A DNA stretch of 14,575 nt from Bacillota bacterium (GTDB taxonomy: Bacteria > Bacillota > Clostridia > Oscillospirales > Ruminococcaceae), in the NCBI GenBank assembly GCA_023394255.1, contig JAEXAZ010000220.1, forward strand, positions 1-14,575. The letters run 5' to 3'. Positions 6,808-14,385 of the stretch are shown here, one piece after another (the first letter of the stretch is position 1; the number at the start of each line of letters is the position of its first letter). The position numbers and the translations under genes are program-made. The notes beneath the pieces were generated by a model. It was not told the origin of the DNA. It ran no database searches and worked only from the letters and a program-made list of their open reading frames with translations.

Positions 6808-7401
6808 ATGTTGCAATCTATTCGTGTGTTTTTTGCGGGTCTGCGCAAGCTGCCTGTTTTGGTGGAGTCTTCCGTTCAGGAACTGCGCCGCGTTTCTTCC
6901 CTGACGGGTGCGGCCATGCTCTCCGCGCTGAATGTAATTCTCAACCAGTTTACGGTGGTGCTCAGCCTGACGCAAAAACTCGGGTTCTCATTTCTTACGG
7001 TCGGGGTTTCCGGCATGCTCTACGGCCCGGTACTGACAGGGCTGATCGGCGCGGGGACAGACATCCTGAAATTTTTTGTGGGGCCGCCAAACGGGCCGTT
7101 TTTTCCGGGCTTTACATTGAGCGAGTTCTTGCAGGGCTTTCTTTACGGGCTGTTCTTTTACCAAAAGCCGGTGACCCTGAAACGTACTTTTGCGGCCAAG
7201 CTTACGACAACCCTGGTCATCAATATGACGCTGACCCCGCTTTGGCTGTCAATGATGTATGGGGATGCGTTTTATGTATTAGTCGGCGCCCGTCTTTTGA
7301 AAAATATCTTAATGCTGCCGATAGAAACCGCGCTGCTCTATTTCCTGCTGAAGAAAGTGCGTGAGTTCCGGCCTGTTCGAAACGAAAACGGCCGTATTTA
7401 A
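6808..7401 (+). CDS. folT: folate ECF transporter S component FolT
   Basis: Integral membrane substrate-binding (S) subunit of an energy-coupling factor vitamin importer; captures folate and works with a shared EcfA/EcfA'/EcfT module. 197 residues with about six hydrophobic helices. The segment GMLYGPVLTGLIGAGTD, then FFVGPPNGPFFPGFTLSEF with the glycine/proline-rich loop typical of folate S components, supports FolT over other vitamins. The ATG 6808 has GGAGG 6 nt upstream. The frame is open back to 6676, but that region is the riboswitch and is not coding. The upstream THF riboswitch independently supports the substrate. No ecfA or ecfT gene is in the window. A terminator follows directly. 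Confidence 0.93.
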   Translation: MLQSIRVFFAGLRKLPVLVESSVQELRRVSSLTGAAMLSALNVILNQFTVVLSLTQKLGFSFLTVGVSGMLYGPVLTGLIGAGTDILKFFVGPPNGPFFPGFTLSEFLQGFLYGLFFYQKPVTLKRTFAAKLTTTLVINMTLTPLWLSMMYGDAFYVLVGARLLKNILMLPIETALLYFLLKKVREFRPVRNENGRI

Positions 7402-7408
7402 CCGCCTG

Positions 7409-7442
7409 CTAAAAAAGTCCAACGTCTGTTGGGCTTTTTTAG
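7409..7442 (+). terminator. intrinsic terminator of folT
   Basis: A 15-bp stem (7409-7423 with 7428-7442, one G-U) with a tetraloop GTCT. The 3' arm contains a run of six T and is followed by TTTTATT; the 5' arm carries the matching A run. It starts 7 nt after the folT stop. Confidence 0.9.
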
Positions 7443-7608
7443 TTTTATTGAACGAAGATAATTGTATATAATGTCAAATAAACGTCCAGAACCACGATTT
7501 ATGTGTAAATAATCCCTAATATTTGATTTCGTATATCCAAAAGAGCGGCATCATACCATAGCGAATTTGTATATAACAGGAAAACCTAATTTATTTTAAA
7601 GAGTTATA

Positions 7609-7636
7609 TTGCAATTCCCGACTTTTTTGCTATAAT
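7609..7636 (+). promoter_or_regulatory. promoter of the liv operon
   Basis: TTGCAA (7609-7614), 16-nt spacer, TATAAT (7631-7636) with an extended TGC before the -10 box. Transcription would start near 7643. The leader carries a CAATTG-AAAGA-CAATTG repeat (7647-7663) followed by seven T, a possible weak hairpin. The rest of 7443-7608 is AT-rich and holds no gene. Confidence 0.8.
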
Positions 7637-7709
7637 ATAGTGTATGCAATTGAAAGACAATTGTTTTTTTGATTGTGAAATTCCGACATGAATTTAGGAG
7701 GATAATCAG

Positions 7710-8885
7710 ATGAAAAGAGTTCTTGCGGCGTCAGTGGCGGCAGTTCTGGCAATAGGAACTTTGGCAGGCTGCGGATCAAAGGCAACAAATGATGCATCCG
7801 GCGCCGGTTCGGCTGATGGGGATGTCATTAAAATCGGTATTTTTGAACCACTTACCGGTGCGAATGCAGCAGGCGGTCAGCTCGAGGTAGAGGGCATGAT
7901 GCTTGCCAATGAAATGCGCCCGGAAGTGCTGGGCAAAAAGGTGGTTCTTGTGCAGGCGGATAACAAGTCAGACAAGGCGGAGGCGACTACAGCCGCGGCC
8001 CGTTTGATTGAAAAAGAGCATGTGGCCGTTATTCTCGGTTCCTGGGGGTCGTCCCTTTCGATTGCTGCCGGCGATCTCGTGAAAACAAATCAGGTTCCGG
8101 CGATCGGCGCATCCTGCACTAACCCGCTGGTAACTCAGGGGAATGACTATTATTTCCGTGTCTGCTTCATCGATACCGACCAGGGCCGCATTGTTGCAAA
8201 CTATTGCGCGGATAATTTTGGCGCAAAAAAGGTTGCGGTGATTCAGGAAGTATCCAATGACTATTCCACCGGACTTGTTAAAATATTCTCTGAAAACTTT
8301 AAGGCAAAGGGCGGAGAAATTATTGACGGCGGAAGCTATCAGACTAATGATACCGACTTCTCCGGCATTCTCGCCAACCTGAAGTCCTCCAATCCGGATG
8401 CTATCTTTGCCCCCGGCAACTACACGGAATCCGCTATGATCATCAAGCAGGCCCGTGCACAGGGAATTACCGCCCCGTTCATCGGCTGCGATACATGGGA
8501 GACCGGCCCGTTCATTGAGGTTGGCGGCTCCGACGTGGAAGGCGCGATTATGACCACCTTCTTCGACGACAAAAACCCGGTTAATGACGAAGGCAAAAAG
8601 TTCGTTGAGGCATACAATAAAAAATATCCGGATAAGCAGGGGAATATCGACTCTGTTGCGGCTCTCGGCTACGATGCTTACATGTTGGCTCTGGACGCGA
8701 TTGAAAGAGCCGGTTCCACGGATGGTACCGCTGTGCGCGATGCCATTGCGGCGACAAACGGTTTCCAGGGCGCTACCGGTGCAATCACAATCAATGAAAC
8801 CGGCGATGCGGATAAAGACGTCGCGATCATTAAAACGGTGAAAGACGGCAAATTTACCTTCCTTGATACCGTTAAGATGAAATAA
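7710..8885 (+). CDS. livJ: branched-chain amino acid ABC transporter, substrate-binding lipoprotein
   Basis: Extracellular receptor that delivers leucine, isoleucine, valine or a related amino acid to the LivHM permease. 391 residues. Lipoprotein signal: MKR, hydrophobic core, LAGC lipobox with Cys21, then a Ser/Ala/Gly-rich linker. The mature part is a type I periplasmic-binding fold (Peripla_BP_6): IKIGIFEPLTGANAAGG at the start, VAVILGSWGSS, VPAIGASCTNP, KKVAVIQEVSNDYSTG and DAIFAPGNYTES. SD AGGAGG (7696-7701) is 8 nt before the ATG. It is the first gene of the livJHMGF operon and is separated from livH by a stable hairpin, which fits the need for more receptor than permease. The family also binds amides, urea and other solutes, so the ligand is assigned by operon context. 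Confidence 0.93.
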   Translation: MKRVLAASVAAVLAIGTLAGCGSKATNDASGAGSADGDVIKIGIFEPLTGANAAGGQLEVEGMMLANEMRPEVLGKKVVLVQADNKSDKAEATTAAARLIEKEHVAVILGSWGSSLSIAAGDLVKTNQVPAIGASCTNPLVTQGNDYYFRVCFIDTDQGRIVANYCADNFGAKKVAVIQEVSNDYSTGLVKIFSENFKAKGGEIIDGGSYQTNDTDFSGILANLKSSNPDAIFAPGNYTESAMIIKQARAQGITAPFIGCDTWETGPFIEVGGSDVEGAIMTTFFDDKNPVNDEGKKFVEAYNKKYPDKQGNIDSVAALGYDAYMLALDAIERAGSTDGTAVRDAIAATNGFQGATGAITINETGDADKDVAIIKTVKDGKFTFLDTVKMK

Positions 8886-8907
8886 TTTCCGTTTGCTCCT
8901 GACAATT

Positions 8908-8941
8908 GGCAAGCGTATCCTTTTATAAGGGTACGCTTGCC
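8908..8941 (+). promoter_or_regulatory. intercistronic hairpin between livJ and livH
   Basis: A 13-bp stem (8908-8920 with 8929-8941, one G-U), loop of 8 nt. It is followed by GGTATTTCTATC rather than a proper T run. It lies 22 nt after the livJ stop and is probably a leaky terminator or 3'-end stabiliser that leaves livJ mRNA in excess over the downstream genes. Confidence 0.65.
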
Positions 8942-8988
8942 GGTATTTCTATCGGTTATTCAAAATTTAGTATTCGAGGTAAGCTGCT

Positions 8989-9882
8989 ATGACGATGGCG
9001 ACATTTATGCAACAGTTGACAAACGGCATTTCATTAGGCAGCCTCTATGCGCTGATCGCCATAGGCTACACGATGGTTTATGGTATTTTGCGCCTGATCA
9101 ATTTCGCTCACGGCGATATTGTAATGATGGCTGCATATTTTGCTTTTTTCGGAATCGCGGTGTTTCATATCCCGTGGTATATTACTTTTTTGGCGGTAGT
9201 TCTCCTGACTGCGCTGCTTGGTATCGTCGTGGAACGTACGGCCTACCGTACGCTGCGCGACGCTCCCAGAACATCAATTTTGATCTCTGCAATCGGCGTG
9301 TCTTTCCTGCTTGAGAATCTCGCTACTTATCTGTTTTCCGGAATCCCCAAAGCGTTTCCGGAATTTAAATTAATGACTACACCATTCGACGTTGGCGGAG
9401 TTTTGATTCAGCCGCTGGTCGTTATAGTGCCGGTCGTGACAATTCTTCTTCTGTTTGTGCTTCTGTTTATCGTAAATAAAACAAGGCTGGGCATGGCGAT
9501 GCGCGCCGTTTCGAAGGACTATGAGACCGCCCGCCTGATGGGAATCGAGATCAACAGCGTGATCTCCGCCACATTTGGGATTGGTTCCGGCCTTGCGGCG
9601 GTGGGCGCGCTGATGTGGGGTATGAAATATTCGAGCATTCAACCGCTGATGGGTGTTATGCCGGGACTAAAATGCTTTATCGCGGCAGTCATCGGGGGCA
9701 TCGGCAATATTAAAGGCGCGGTGCTTGGCGGATTTATTCTTGGCCTTGCCGAAGTCCTGCTGGTTGCATTTCTGCCGTCCCTGACGGGATATCGCGACGC
9801 AATTGCATTTATCATATTAATTATCATCCTGCTTTTCCGCCCAATGGGTATTTTGGGCGAAAAACAGACCGATAAAGTGTAA
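8989..9882 (+). CDS. livH: branched-chain amino acid ABC transporter, permease LivH
   Basis: Inner-membrane permease subunit that pairs with LivM. 297 residues, typical length, with about eight hydrophobic helices. Family features: NGISLGSLYALIAIGYTMVYG near the N-terminus, LRLINFAHGDIVMMAAY, the cytoplasmic coupling loop AMRAVSKDYETARLMGI (EAA-like), and near the C-terminus GGIGNIKGAVLGGFILGL. The ATG at 8989 has GAGGT 8 nt upstream; a second ATG two codons in has no SD at useful spacing. It is followed after 14 nt by livM. Confidence 0.95.
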   Translation: MTMATFMQQLTNGISLGSLYALIAIGYTMVYGILRLINFAHGDIVMMAAYFAFFGIAVFHIPWYITFLAVVLLTALLGIVVERTAYRTLRDAPRTSILISAIGVSFLLENLATYLFSGIPKAFPEFKLMTTPFDVGGVLIQPLVVIVPVVTILLLFVLLFIVNKTRLGMAMRAVSKDYETARLMGIEINSVISATFGIGSGLAAVGALMWGMKYSSIQPLMGVMPGLKCFIAAVIGGIGNIKGAVLGGFILGLAEVLLVAFLPSLTGYRDAIAFIILIIILLFRPMGILGEKQTDKV

Positions 9883-9896
9883 GGAGGCTGTGACGA

Positions 9897-11012
9897 ATGG
9901 GAAATGGCGTCAGTGCCTCTGGGGCAAATCAAAAAAGCGGCGGGATGAAATACATCCGGATCGGAATCCTGCTGGCAGTCGTTCTAATCTTTGTATTCGT
10001 TGCGGATATTACCGTGAATTCTTATGTACGCAGAATTTTGAATCTGTGCGCGATCTATACCATACTTGGCCTGTCTATGAATCTTGTAAACGGCTTTACC
10101 GGTCTGTTTTCTCTGGGGCAGGCAGGATTTATGGCGGTGGGAGCATACTGTGTCGCTGTGTTTACAGTGCCGGTGGAATCCCGGGCGGCGATGTTTTATC
10201 TGGTTCCGCAGAATCCCGCAATTGCAAATGTGGAGCTGCCGTTTGTGGCTGCGCTCCTGCTCGGCGGATTCGTGTCGGCTTTCTTTGCGTTTTTGATCGG
10301 ATTTCCCGTGCTGCGTCTGAAGGGCGATTATCTTGCAATCGCGACACTTGGATTTTCCGAAATCATTCGTATCGTATTTACAAATACGCAGACAATTACG
10401 AACGGTGCGCTGGGAATCAAAGGAATACCCACCATTAGCAGACTGTGGTGGACCTTTGGTATTGCGATTTTAGTCGTGATATTTATGTTTTTGTTAATTA
10501 ATTCTACTTATGGGCGAGCTTTTAAAGCAATTCGGGAGGATGAAATTGCTGCGGAAGCCATGGGCATCAGCCTGTTTAGGCATAAGATCCTGTCCTTTAC
10601 GATCAGCGGCTTTCTGGCCGGTATCGGCGGCGGCCTGTTTGCCGCCCTGCTCGGAACGGTTGACCCCAAGCAGTTCTATTTTACCCTGACTTACAATTTC
10701 CTGCTCATTATTGTGCTTGGCGGAATGGGAAGCATTTCCGGCACCATTATTTCCGCATTCATTGTTACGTCAGGTTTGGAGTGGCTCCGTCTGCTGGACG
10801 AACCGCATGCAATTTTTGGATGGAACATTCCGCTGTTCCGCCCCGGCCTGAGAATGGTTGCCTTTTCAATCCTGCTGATGGCGATCGTTTTATTCTGGAG
10901 CCGCGGGCTTATGGGGAATCAGGAATTGTCATGGGAATATGTGAAAAAGGTGCCTGATAGAGTGCGTAATGCGTTTCGGACGAAATCCGCCAAAGGAGGT
11001 GCCGCAAAGTGA
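9897..11012 (+). CDS. livM: branched-chain amino acid ABC transporter, permease LivM
   Basis: Second permease subunit; forms the channel with LivH. 371 residues, about nine or ten hydrophobic helices. Signatures: LCAIYTILGLSMNLVNGFTGLFSLGQAGFM, the loop LRLKGDYLAIATLGFSE, the coupling loop AFKAIREDEIAAEAMGI, then GFLAGIGGGLFAALLG and VLGGMGSISGTI. The start at 9897 has AAGGAGG (9881-9887) 9 nt upstream, and this SD overlaps the livH stop. The first 16 residues are a polar extension; ATG 9945 is a weaker alternative. The 3' end overlaps livG by 4 nt (GTGA), suggesting translational coupling. Confidence 0.94.
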   Translation: MGNGVSASGANQKSGGMKYIRIGILLAVVLIFVFVADITVNSYVRRILNLCAIYTILGLSMNLVNGFTGLFSLGQAGFMAVGAYCVAVFTVPVESRAAMFYLVPQNPAIANVELPFVAALLLGGFVSAFFAFLIGFPVLRLKGDYLAIATLGFSEIIRIVFTNTQTITNGALGIKGIPTISRLWWTFGIAILVVIFMFLLINSTYGRAFKAIREDEIAAEAMGISLFRHKILSFTISGFLAGIGGGLFAALLGTVDPKQFYFTLTYNFLLIIVLGGMGSISGTIISAFIVTSGLEWLRLLDEPHAIFGWNIPLFRPGLRMVAFSILLMAIVLFWSRGLMGNQELSWEYVKKVPDRVRNAFRTKSAKGGAAK

Positions 11013-11779
11013 GTATTTTAAAAACTGAAAATGTTGTCATGCAGTTCGGCGGCGTTGTCGCGGTGGATTCGCTCAACATCGAAGTGAATGAGGGCGAGAT
11101 TGTAGCGTTAATTGGGCCGAACGGGGCGGGAAAAACGACGGCGTTTAACTGTATTACCGGCGTTTACATCCCCACAAACGGGCGCGTGCTGTTTGAAGGC
11201 CAGAATATCACGGGGAAAAGCCCTGATAAGATCACGAAACTCGGCATTGCCCGCACCTTCCAGAATATTCGGTTGTTTAAGGACCTGACCGTTATGGAAA
11301 ATGTGCTGATAGCCAAGCATCTTCATGTAAATTACAATTTTCTTTCCGCGACCCTGCGTTTGCCAAAAGCTTTGCACGGGGAACGGCAGATGAAGAACGA
11401 ATGTGAAGAGCTTCTGGAGCGGCTTGGTTTGACCGCGGTAAAAAATGAAATCTCCAGCTCTCTGCCTTATGGCATGCAGCGCCATCTCGAAATTGCGCGT
11501 GCTCTGGCGACGAACCCGAAACTTTTGCTGCTGGATGAGCCGGCGGCGGGAATGAACCCCCATGAAACGGACGAACTGACCGCGTTTATTAAAACCGTAA
11601 AGGATGAGTACCATCTGACGGTGTTTATGATTGAGCACCATATGGATCTGGTCATGGAAATTTCCGACAGGATTTATGTACTGGACTTCGGTCAGACAAT
11701 CGCCAAAGGCACGCCCGATGAGATCCAGAATAACGACCGTGTCATTCAGGCTTATTTGGGGGTGCAGGAAGATGCTTAA
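11009..11779 (+). CDS. livG: branched-chain amino acid ABC transporter, ATPase LivG
   Basis: Cytoplasmic ATPase that drives the LivHM permease. 256 residues, the normal LivG length. Walker A GPNGAGKTT (36-44); Q-loop in ARTFQNIRLF; ABC signature LPYGMQRHLEIARAL from residue 152 (LivG proteins commonly have L-S/P-Y-G-x-Q in place of LSGGQ); Walker B LLLLDEP (172-178); H-loop MIEHHMD. The GTG start has AAAGGAGG (10992-10999) 9 nt upstream and shares 4 nt with the livM end. The longer helical insert between Q-loop and signature is typical of LivG as against LivF. The 3' end overlaps livF by 8 nt. Confidence 0.95.
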   Translation: MSILKTENVVMQFGGVVAVDSLNIEVNEGEIVALIGPNGAGKTTAFNCITGVYIPTNGRVLFEGQNITGKSPDKITKLGIARTFQNIRLFKDLTVMENVLIAKHLHVNYNFLSATLRLPKALHGERQMKNECEELLERLGLTAVKNEISSSLPYGMQRHLEIARALATNPKLLLLDEPAAGMNPHETDELTAFIKTVKDEYHLTVFMIEHHMDLVMEISDRIYVLDFGQTIAKGTPDEIQNNDRVIQAYLGVQEDA

Positions 11780-12482
11780 AATTGAAGACTTACGTGTTTC
11801 TTACGGCGGTATTGAAGCTGTCAAAGGAATCAGTCTGGAGGTGCCGGAAGGCAGCATTGTCACGCTGATCGGCGCTAATGGCGCGGGGAAAAGCACAACA
11901 CTGCGCGCAATCTCCGGGTTGGTAAAACCGAAGTCAGGCAAAATTCTATACATGGATAAGGATATTACCGGAACGGCGACCGAACAGGTTGTCGCAAAGG
12001 GGATTACCCTGGTCCCCGAAGGGCGCCGTGTTTTCCCGGATCTATCCGTTTATGAAAACCTGAAAATCGGTGCTTACCTGCGCAAAGGGGAAGACCTTAC
12101 GGATGATTACAACTGGATTTACGATTTGTTTCCGCGGCTGAAAGAACGTTCCTGGCAGATGGCAGGAACCCTTTCCGGCGGTGAACAGCAGATGCTTGCG
12201 GTTGGGCGGGCATTGATGAGCCATCCGAAGCTGATGATGATGGATGAACCGTCCTTGGGGCTTGCGCCGTTGATCGTACAAGGCATTTTTGATATTATTA
12301 AAGAAGTCAACAAGCGGGGCGTCACCATTTTACTGATTGAACAAAACGCAAATCTTGCTCTTCGCGCAGCGAATTTTGGCTATGTGCTTGAAACGGGTAC
12401 GATTAAAATGTCCGGAACCGGGCAGGAGTTGCTTGCGAATGAAGATGTAAAAGCCGCTTATCTTGGAAAAAAGAAAAAATAG
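11772..12482 (+). CDS. livF: branched-chain amino acid ABC transporter, ATPase LivF
   Basis: Second ATPase subunit of the liv importer. 236 residues, the usual LivF size. The frame is open back to 11631, but that part is the shadow of livG; the ATG at 11772 begins the family's MLKIEDLRVSYGGIEAVKG and has GGGGGTG about 7 nt upstream. Walker A GANGAGKST (34-42); ITLVPEGRRVFPDLSVYENL with the Q-loop replaced by the LivF-typical VPEGR; signature LSGGEQQMLA from residue 134; Walker B MMMDEPSLGLAP; H-loop position LLIEQNANLAL, where Gln replaces His as is normal in LivF. It is the last gene of the operon. Confidence 0.95.
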   Translation: MLKIEDLRVSYGGIEAVKGISLEVPEGSIVTLIGANGAGKSTTLRAISGLVKPKSGKILYMDKDITGTATEQVVAKGITLVPEGRRVFPDLSVYENLKIGAYLRKGEDLTDDYNWIYDLFPRLKERSWQMAGTLSGGEQQMLAVGRALMSHPKLMMMDEPSLGLAPLIVQGIFDIIKEVNKRGVTILLIEQNANLALRAANFGYVLETGTIKMSGTGQELLANEDVKAAYLGKKKK

Positions 12483-12570
12483 AACAACAAAAATGTCCGC
12501 AAAGCTAAGGGTTATCACCCACAGGTACAATTACTGAACCAAGGGGGTAACCGGTACGGGGCACCAAGAG

Positions 12571-12612
12571 AAGCAGACATCCATTCACGATTATGTGGCT
12601 GGATGTCTGCTT
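12571..12612 (+). terminator. terminator of the liv operon
   Basis: A perfect 13-bp inverted repeat (12571-12583 with 12600-12612), loop 16 nt, followed by TTCGTTATT. The T tract is short, so efficiency may be moderate. Between livF and this stem lies a further structured stretch (about 12505-12565). Confidence 0.75.
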
Positions 12613-12932
12613 TCGTTATTGAAATGCTAACATTTATAAAAAATTCAAGACTGTATCGCATATCATGCGGTATGCATTATAAGCATCAGTGGGCTGGCTT
12701 CGATATTCACCTAACGCCGCAAATTGTAGACATGTAGATGCGGTGCCGAAAAAGCCTGTAGTTATAGTTATGAGCTTTTCTGGTATTGCTCAAGTTTTAA
12801 TAATGTGTTCCTGATAATGCTGTTTCGAGTGTCGGGAACCATCACAAAAGCCGATTTTGTCGCGGAATGGCTGAAAGTTGGCGTGCAACTCCCAAGCAAT
12901 TATTTTTTCAAGGTTCCATCGCAAGCATATTG
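12613..12932. other. intergenic region without a supported gene
   Basis: 320 nt between the liv terminator and the end of the ger operon. Open frames here lack SDs and protein-like signatures. One minus-strand stretch, 12634-12789, is open for 51 codons before a TAA and reads somewhat like a protein C-terminus (GEYRSQPTDAYNAYRM), but it has no start codon, so it could be a gene remnant or chance. A small hairpin (12654-12661 with 12665-12672) followed on the minus strand by a TTTTTT run after about 10 nt is a weak candidate for the ger operon terminator. Confidence 0.5.
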
Positions 12933-13106
12933 TCATATCTCGTATCTGCTGAAAAAAATAACGAAAAGCGAAAAGCCTACAGCTGTAATGCCGATAAGCG
13001 CGGCACCGACAGCGGCAAGCTTATTCTTTTTTATCCAGTTATACCTTGCGAAACTTAAAATATAAAGCAAAACCGCGAGTAATAAAATTGTTAGAACATA
13101 TTTCAT
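12933..13106 (-). CDS. small two-helix membrane protein, probable germinant-receptor D subunit
   Basis: 57 residues, ATG at 13106-13104, TGA at 12935-12933. AGGAG lies 7 nt upstream, a very good ribosome binding site. Two hydrophobic segments (about 3-19 and 31-52) flank a basic turn RYNWIKKNK, giving a helical hairpin in the membrane. It lies 37 nt after the GerAC-type gene on the same strand, so it is almost certainly the last gene of that operon. Small proteins with two membrane segments encoded in germinant-receptor operons (D subunits) are known in Bacillus and modulate receptor function; size, topology and position all fit. There is no sequence motif to prove this, and very small membrane proteins diverge fast. 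Confidence 0.75.
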   Translation of the reverse strand: MKYVLTILLLAVLLYILSFARYNWIKKNKLAAVGAALIGITAVGFSLFVIFFSRYEI

Positions 13107-13143
13107 TTAGCCACTCCTACATAATTTGTTATACTGTTATAGA

Positions 13144-14385
13144 TCAGTTTTTAGCCTGTGTGCCCGTTCTCCGGATAGCAAATTCAACATTGACTGTTAT
13201 GTCCGCTTCCTTAAAACGGTTGTTCCAGTCATAGCTTTCCCAATCATTTATCGTTAAGAAATTTTTAACCGCATAATCTCCAAACAGTAGCGCATCCGTA
13301 TTTAAGTCCTTGCATTTATTAATGAGCTTCTCAATCCCATCTTTTACGATTTGTCGGAAGGCTTGCTCCAACAATTCCTTATGCTCCGGTTTTTCATAGT
13401 CGATGCCGCTTTGAACCGCAAGAAGGTCACCATCCAATAGAACATTCAGCCGTATAATAGGCTTTGATCCGTCACACGTAACTTTAATCTCAGGTTCTCT
13501 GGAACTTCTAATGTCTAAGGAAATTACCAATTCCGGTTTTTGGGGGTCTTGTATCGTGAAAAATCCCCGTTCAAATTCACCCCGTGCCAAAAGCAAATAA
13601 CGGGTTTCATCGCCGTCCAACTCTCCCACCATCGTGTCTCTGACAAATAGAGCGGTTCCCCAAATTTCAATTTTATTATCCCCGGTACGAGGTATCCGGC
13701 CAGCCGAATATTCTCCTCCTGTTTTGAATTCCGTTCCCGAAGGCTCTCCATTTTCTATAAAACTTTTACCGTTATTCACCGCTGCAATGGCTGCGATCGG
13801 CTGATGATAGGTGGACTTTAACCCTTCGGAGAAATTTTCAAGCGTCACATGCGGGAAATACCCTGTCATGGCACCTTCCTTTATCAGAAGCTGAAAACTT
13901 TTGAACAGCAGGTTCCCGATAAACGGTTTATTCTCCTTCATTAAATCGTATGCCTTGCCTTTTACGACAAATACATGCGAGGTTTTTCGGATTTCTCTGA
14001 ACCGATTGATCGGAGCAATATACTCGTTGATCAACCCGGATTCCGCCAATTCCTCCGAGAAAAGGATGATTTGGGCATGCATAAAATTCAGCTTTCGCGG
14101 CAGGGAGGTATTCAGCATATTGATACCCGCAAAAAAGGAAGGGGCGTCGATCGACACGCAGGTATATTCTTCCTGACTTTTTCCGCTTCCGCTGCCGGAC
14201 TGTTCCGAACCGCCACTTTCCTTCATCGTGGGGAATTGAATTGTTAAACGCCATTGATCCGAAACGCCCTTATCAATCCCAATCGCCACAACATGGATTA
14301 TATCGTCGAATTCATTCGCGTCGTAACAGGATGTCAGGCTCATAGCCATTAATATTAAAATTAGTGTTATAACTGCTTTACGCAT
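13144..14385 (-). CDS. Ger(x)C family spore germination lipoprotein (GerAC/GerKC type)
   Basis: C subunit of a spore germinant receptor, a lipoprotein on the outer face of the spore inner membrane that is needed for response to nutrients. 413 residues with the start at ATG 14385; the frame is open further upstream, but that part overlaps the permease gene, and this start gives a perfect lipoprotein signal: MRK, hydrophobic core, LTSC with Cys20. GGGAG lies about 9 nt upstream. Family signatures: DANEFDDIIHVVAIGIDKG after the Cys, an FFAGINMLNTSLPRKLNFMHA segment with AQIILFSEELAE, and the C-terminal GerAC domain ending DALLFGDYAVKNFL....W, then ADITVNVEFAIRRTGT. A Ser/Gly-rich insert (GGSEQSGSGSGKSQEE) lies near residue 75. 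It overlaps the upstream permease gene by 8 nt, implying translational coupling. Confidence 0.94.
   Translation of the reverse strand: MRKAVITLILILMAMSLTSCYDANEFDDIIHVVAIGIDKGVSDQWRLTIQFPTMKESGGSEQSGSGSGKSQEEYTCVSIDAPSFFAGINMLNTSLPRKLNFMHAQIILFSEELAESGLINEYIAPINRFREIRKTSHVFVVKGKAYDLMKENKPFIGNLLFKSFQLLIKEGAMTGYFPHVTLENFSEGLKSTYHQPIAAIAAVNNGKSFIENGEPSGTEFKTGGEYSAGRIPRTGDNKIEIWGTALFVRDTMVGELDGDETRYLLLARGEFERGFFTIQDPQKPELVISLDIRSSREPEIKVTCDGSKPIIRLNVLLDGDLLAVQSGIDYEKPEHKELLEQAFRQIVKDGIEKLINKCKDLNTDALLFGDYAVKNFLTINDWESYDWNNRFKEADITVNVEFAIRRTGTQAKN

Noticed and set aside
7968..8912. 314-codon minus-strand ORF opposite livJ
   Set aside because: Shadow of livJ on the opposite strand; no SD, and livJ is a clear full-length family member.
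11631..11771. In-frame upstream extension of livF
   Set aside because: It is the out-of-frame shadow of the livG C-terminus; the LivF family begins at the ATG at 11772.
12807..12839. Inverted repeat GTTCCTGA/TCGGGAAC as terminator of the ger operon
   Set aside because: Only 8 bp with one G-U pair and an 17-nt loop, and no T run follows it on the minus strand.
12805..13065. 86-codon plus-strand ORF opposite the end of the ger operon
   Set aside because: No SD, poor protein-like character, and it lies antisense to the small ger-linked ORF, which has an excellent SD and a coherent two-helix structure.
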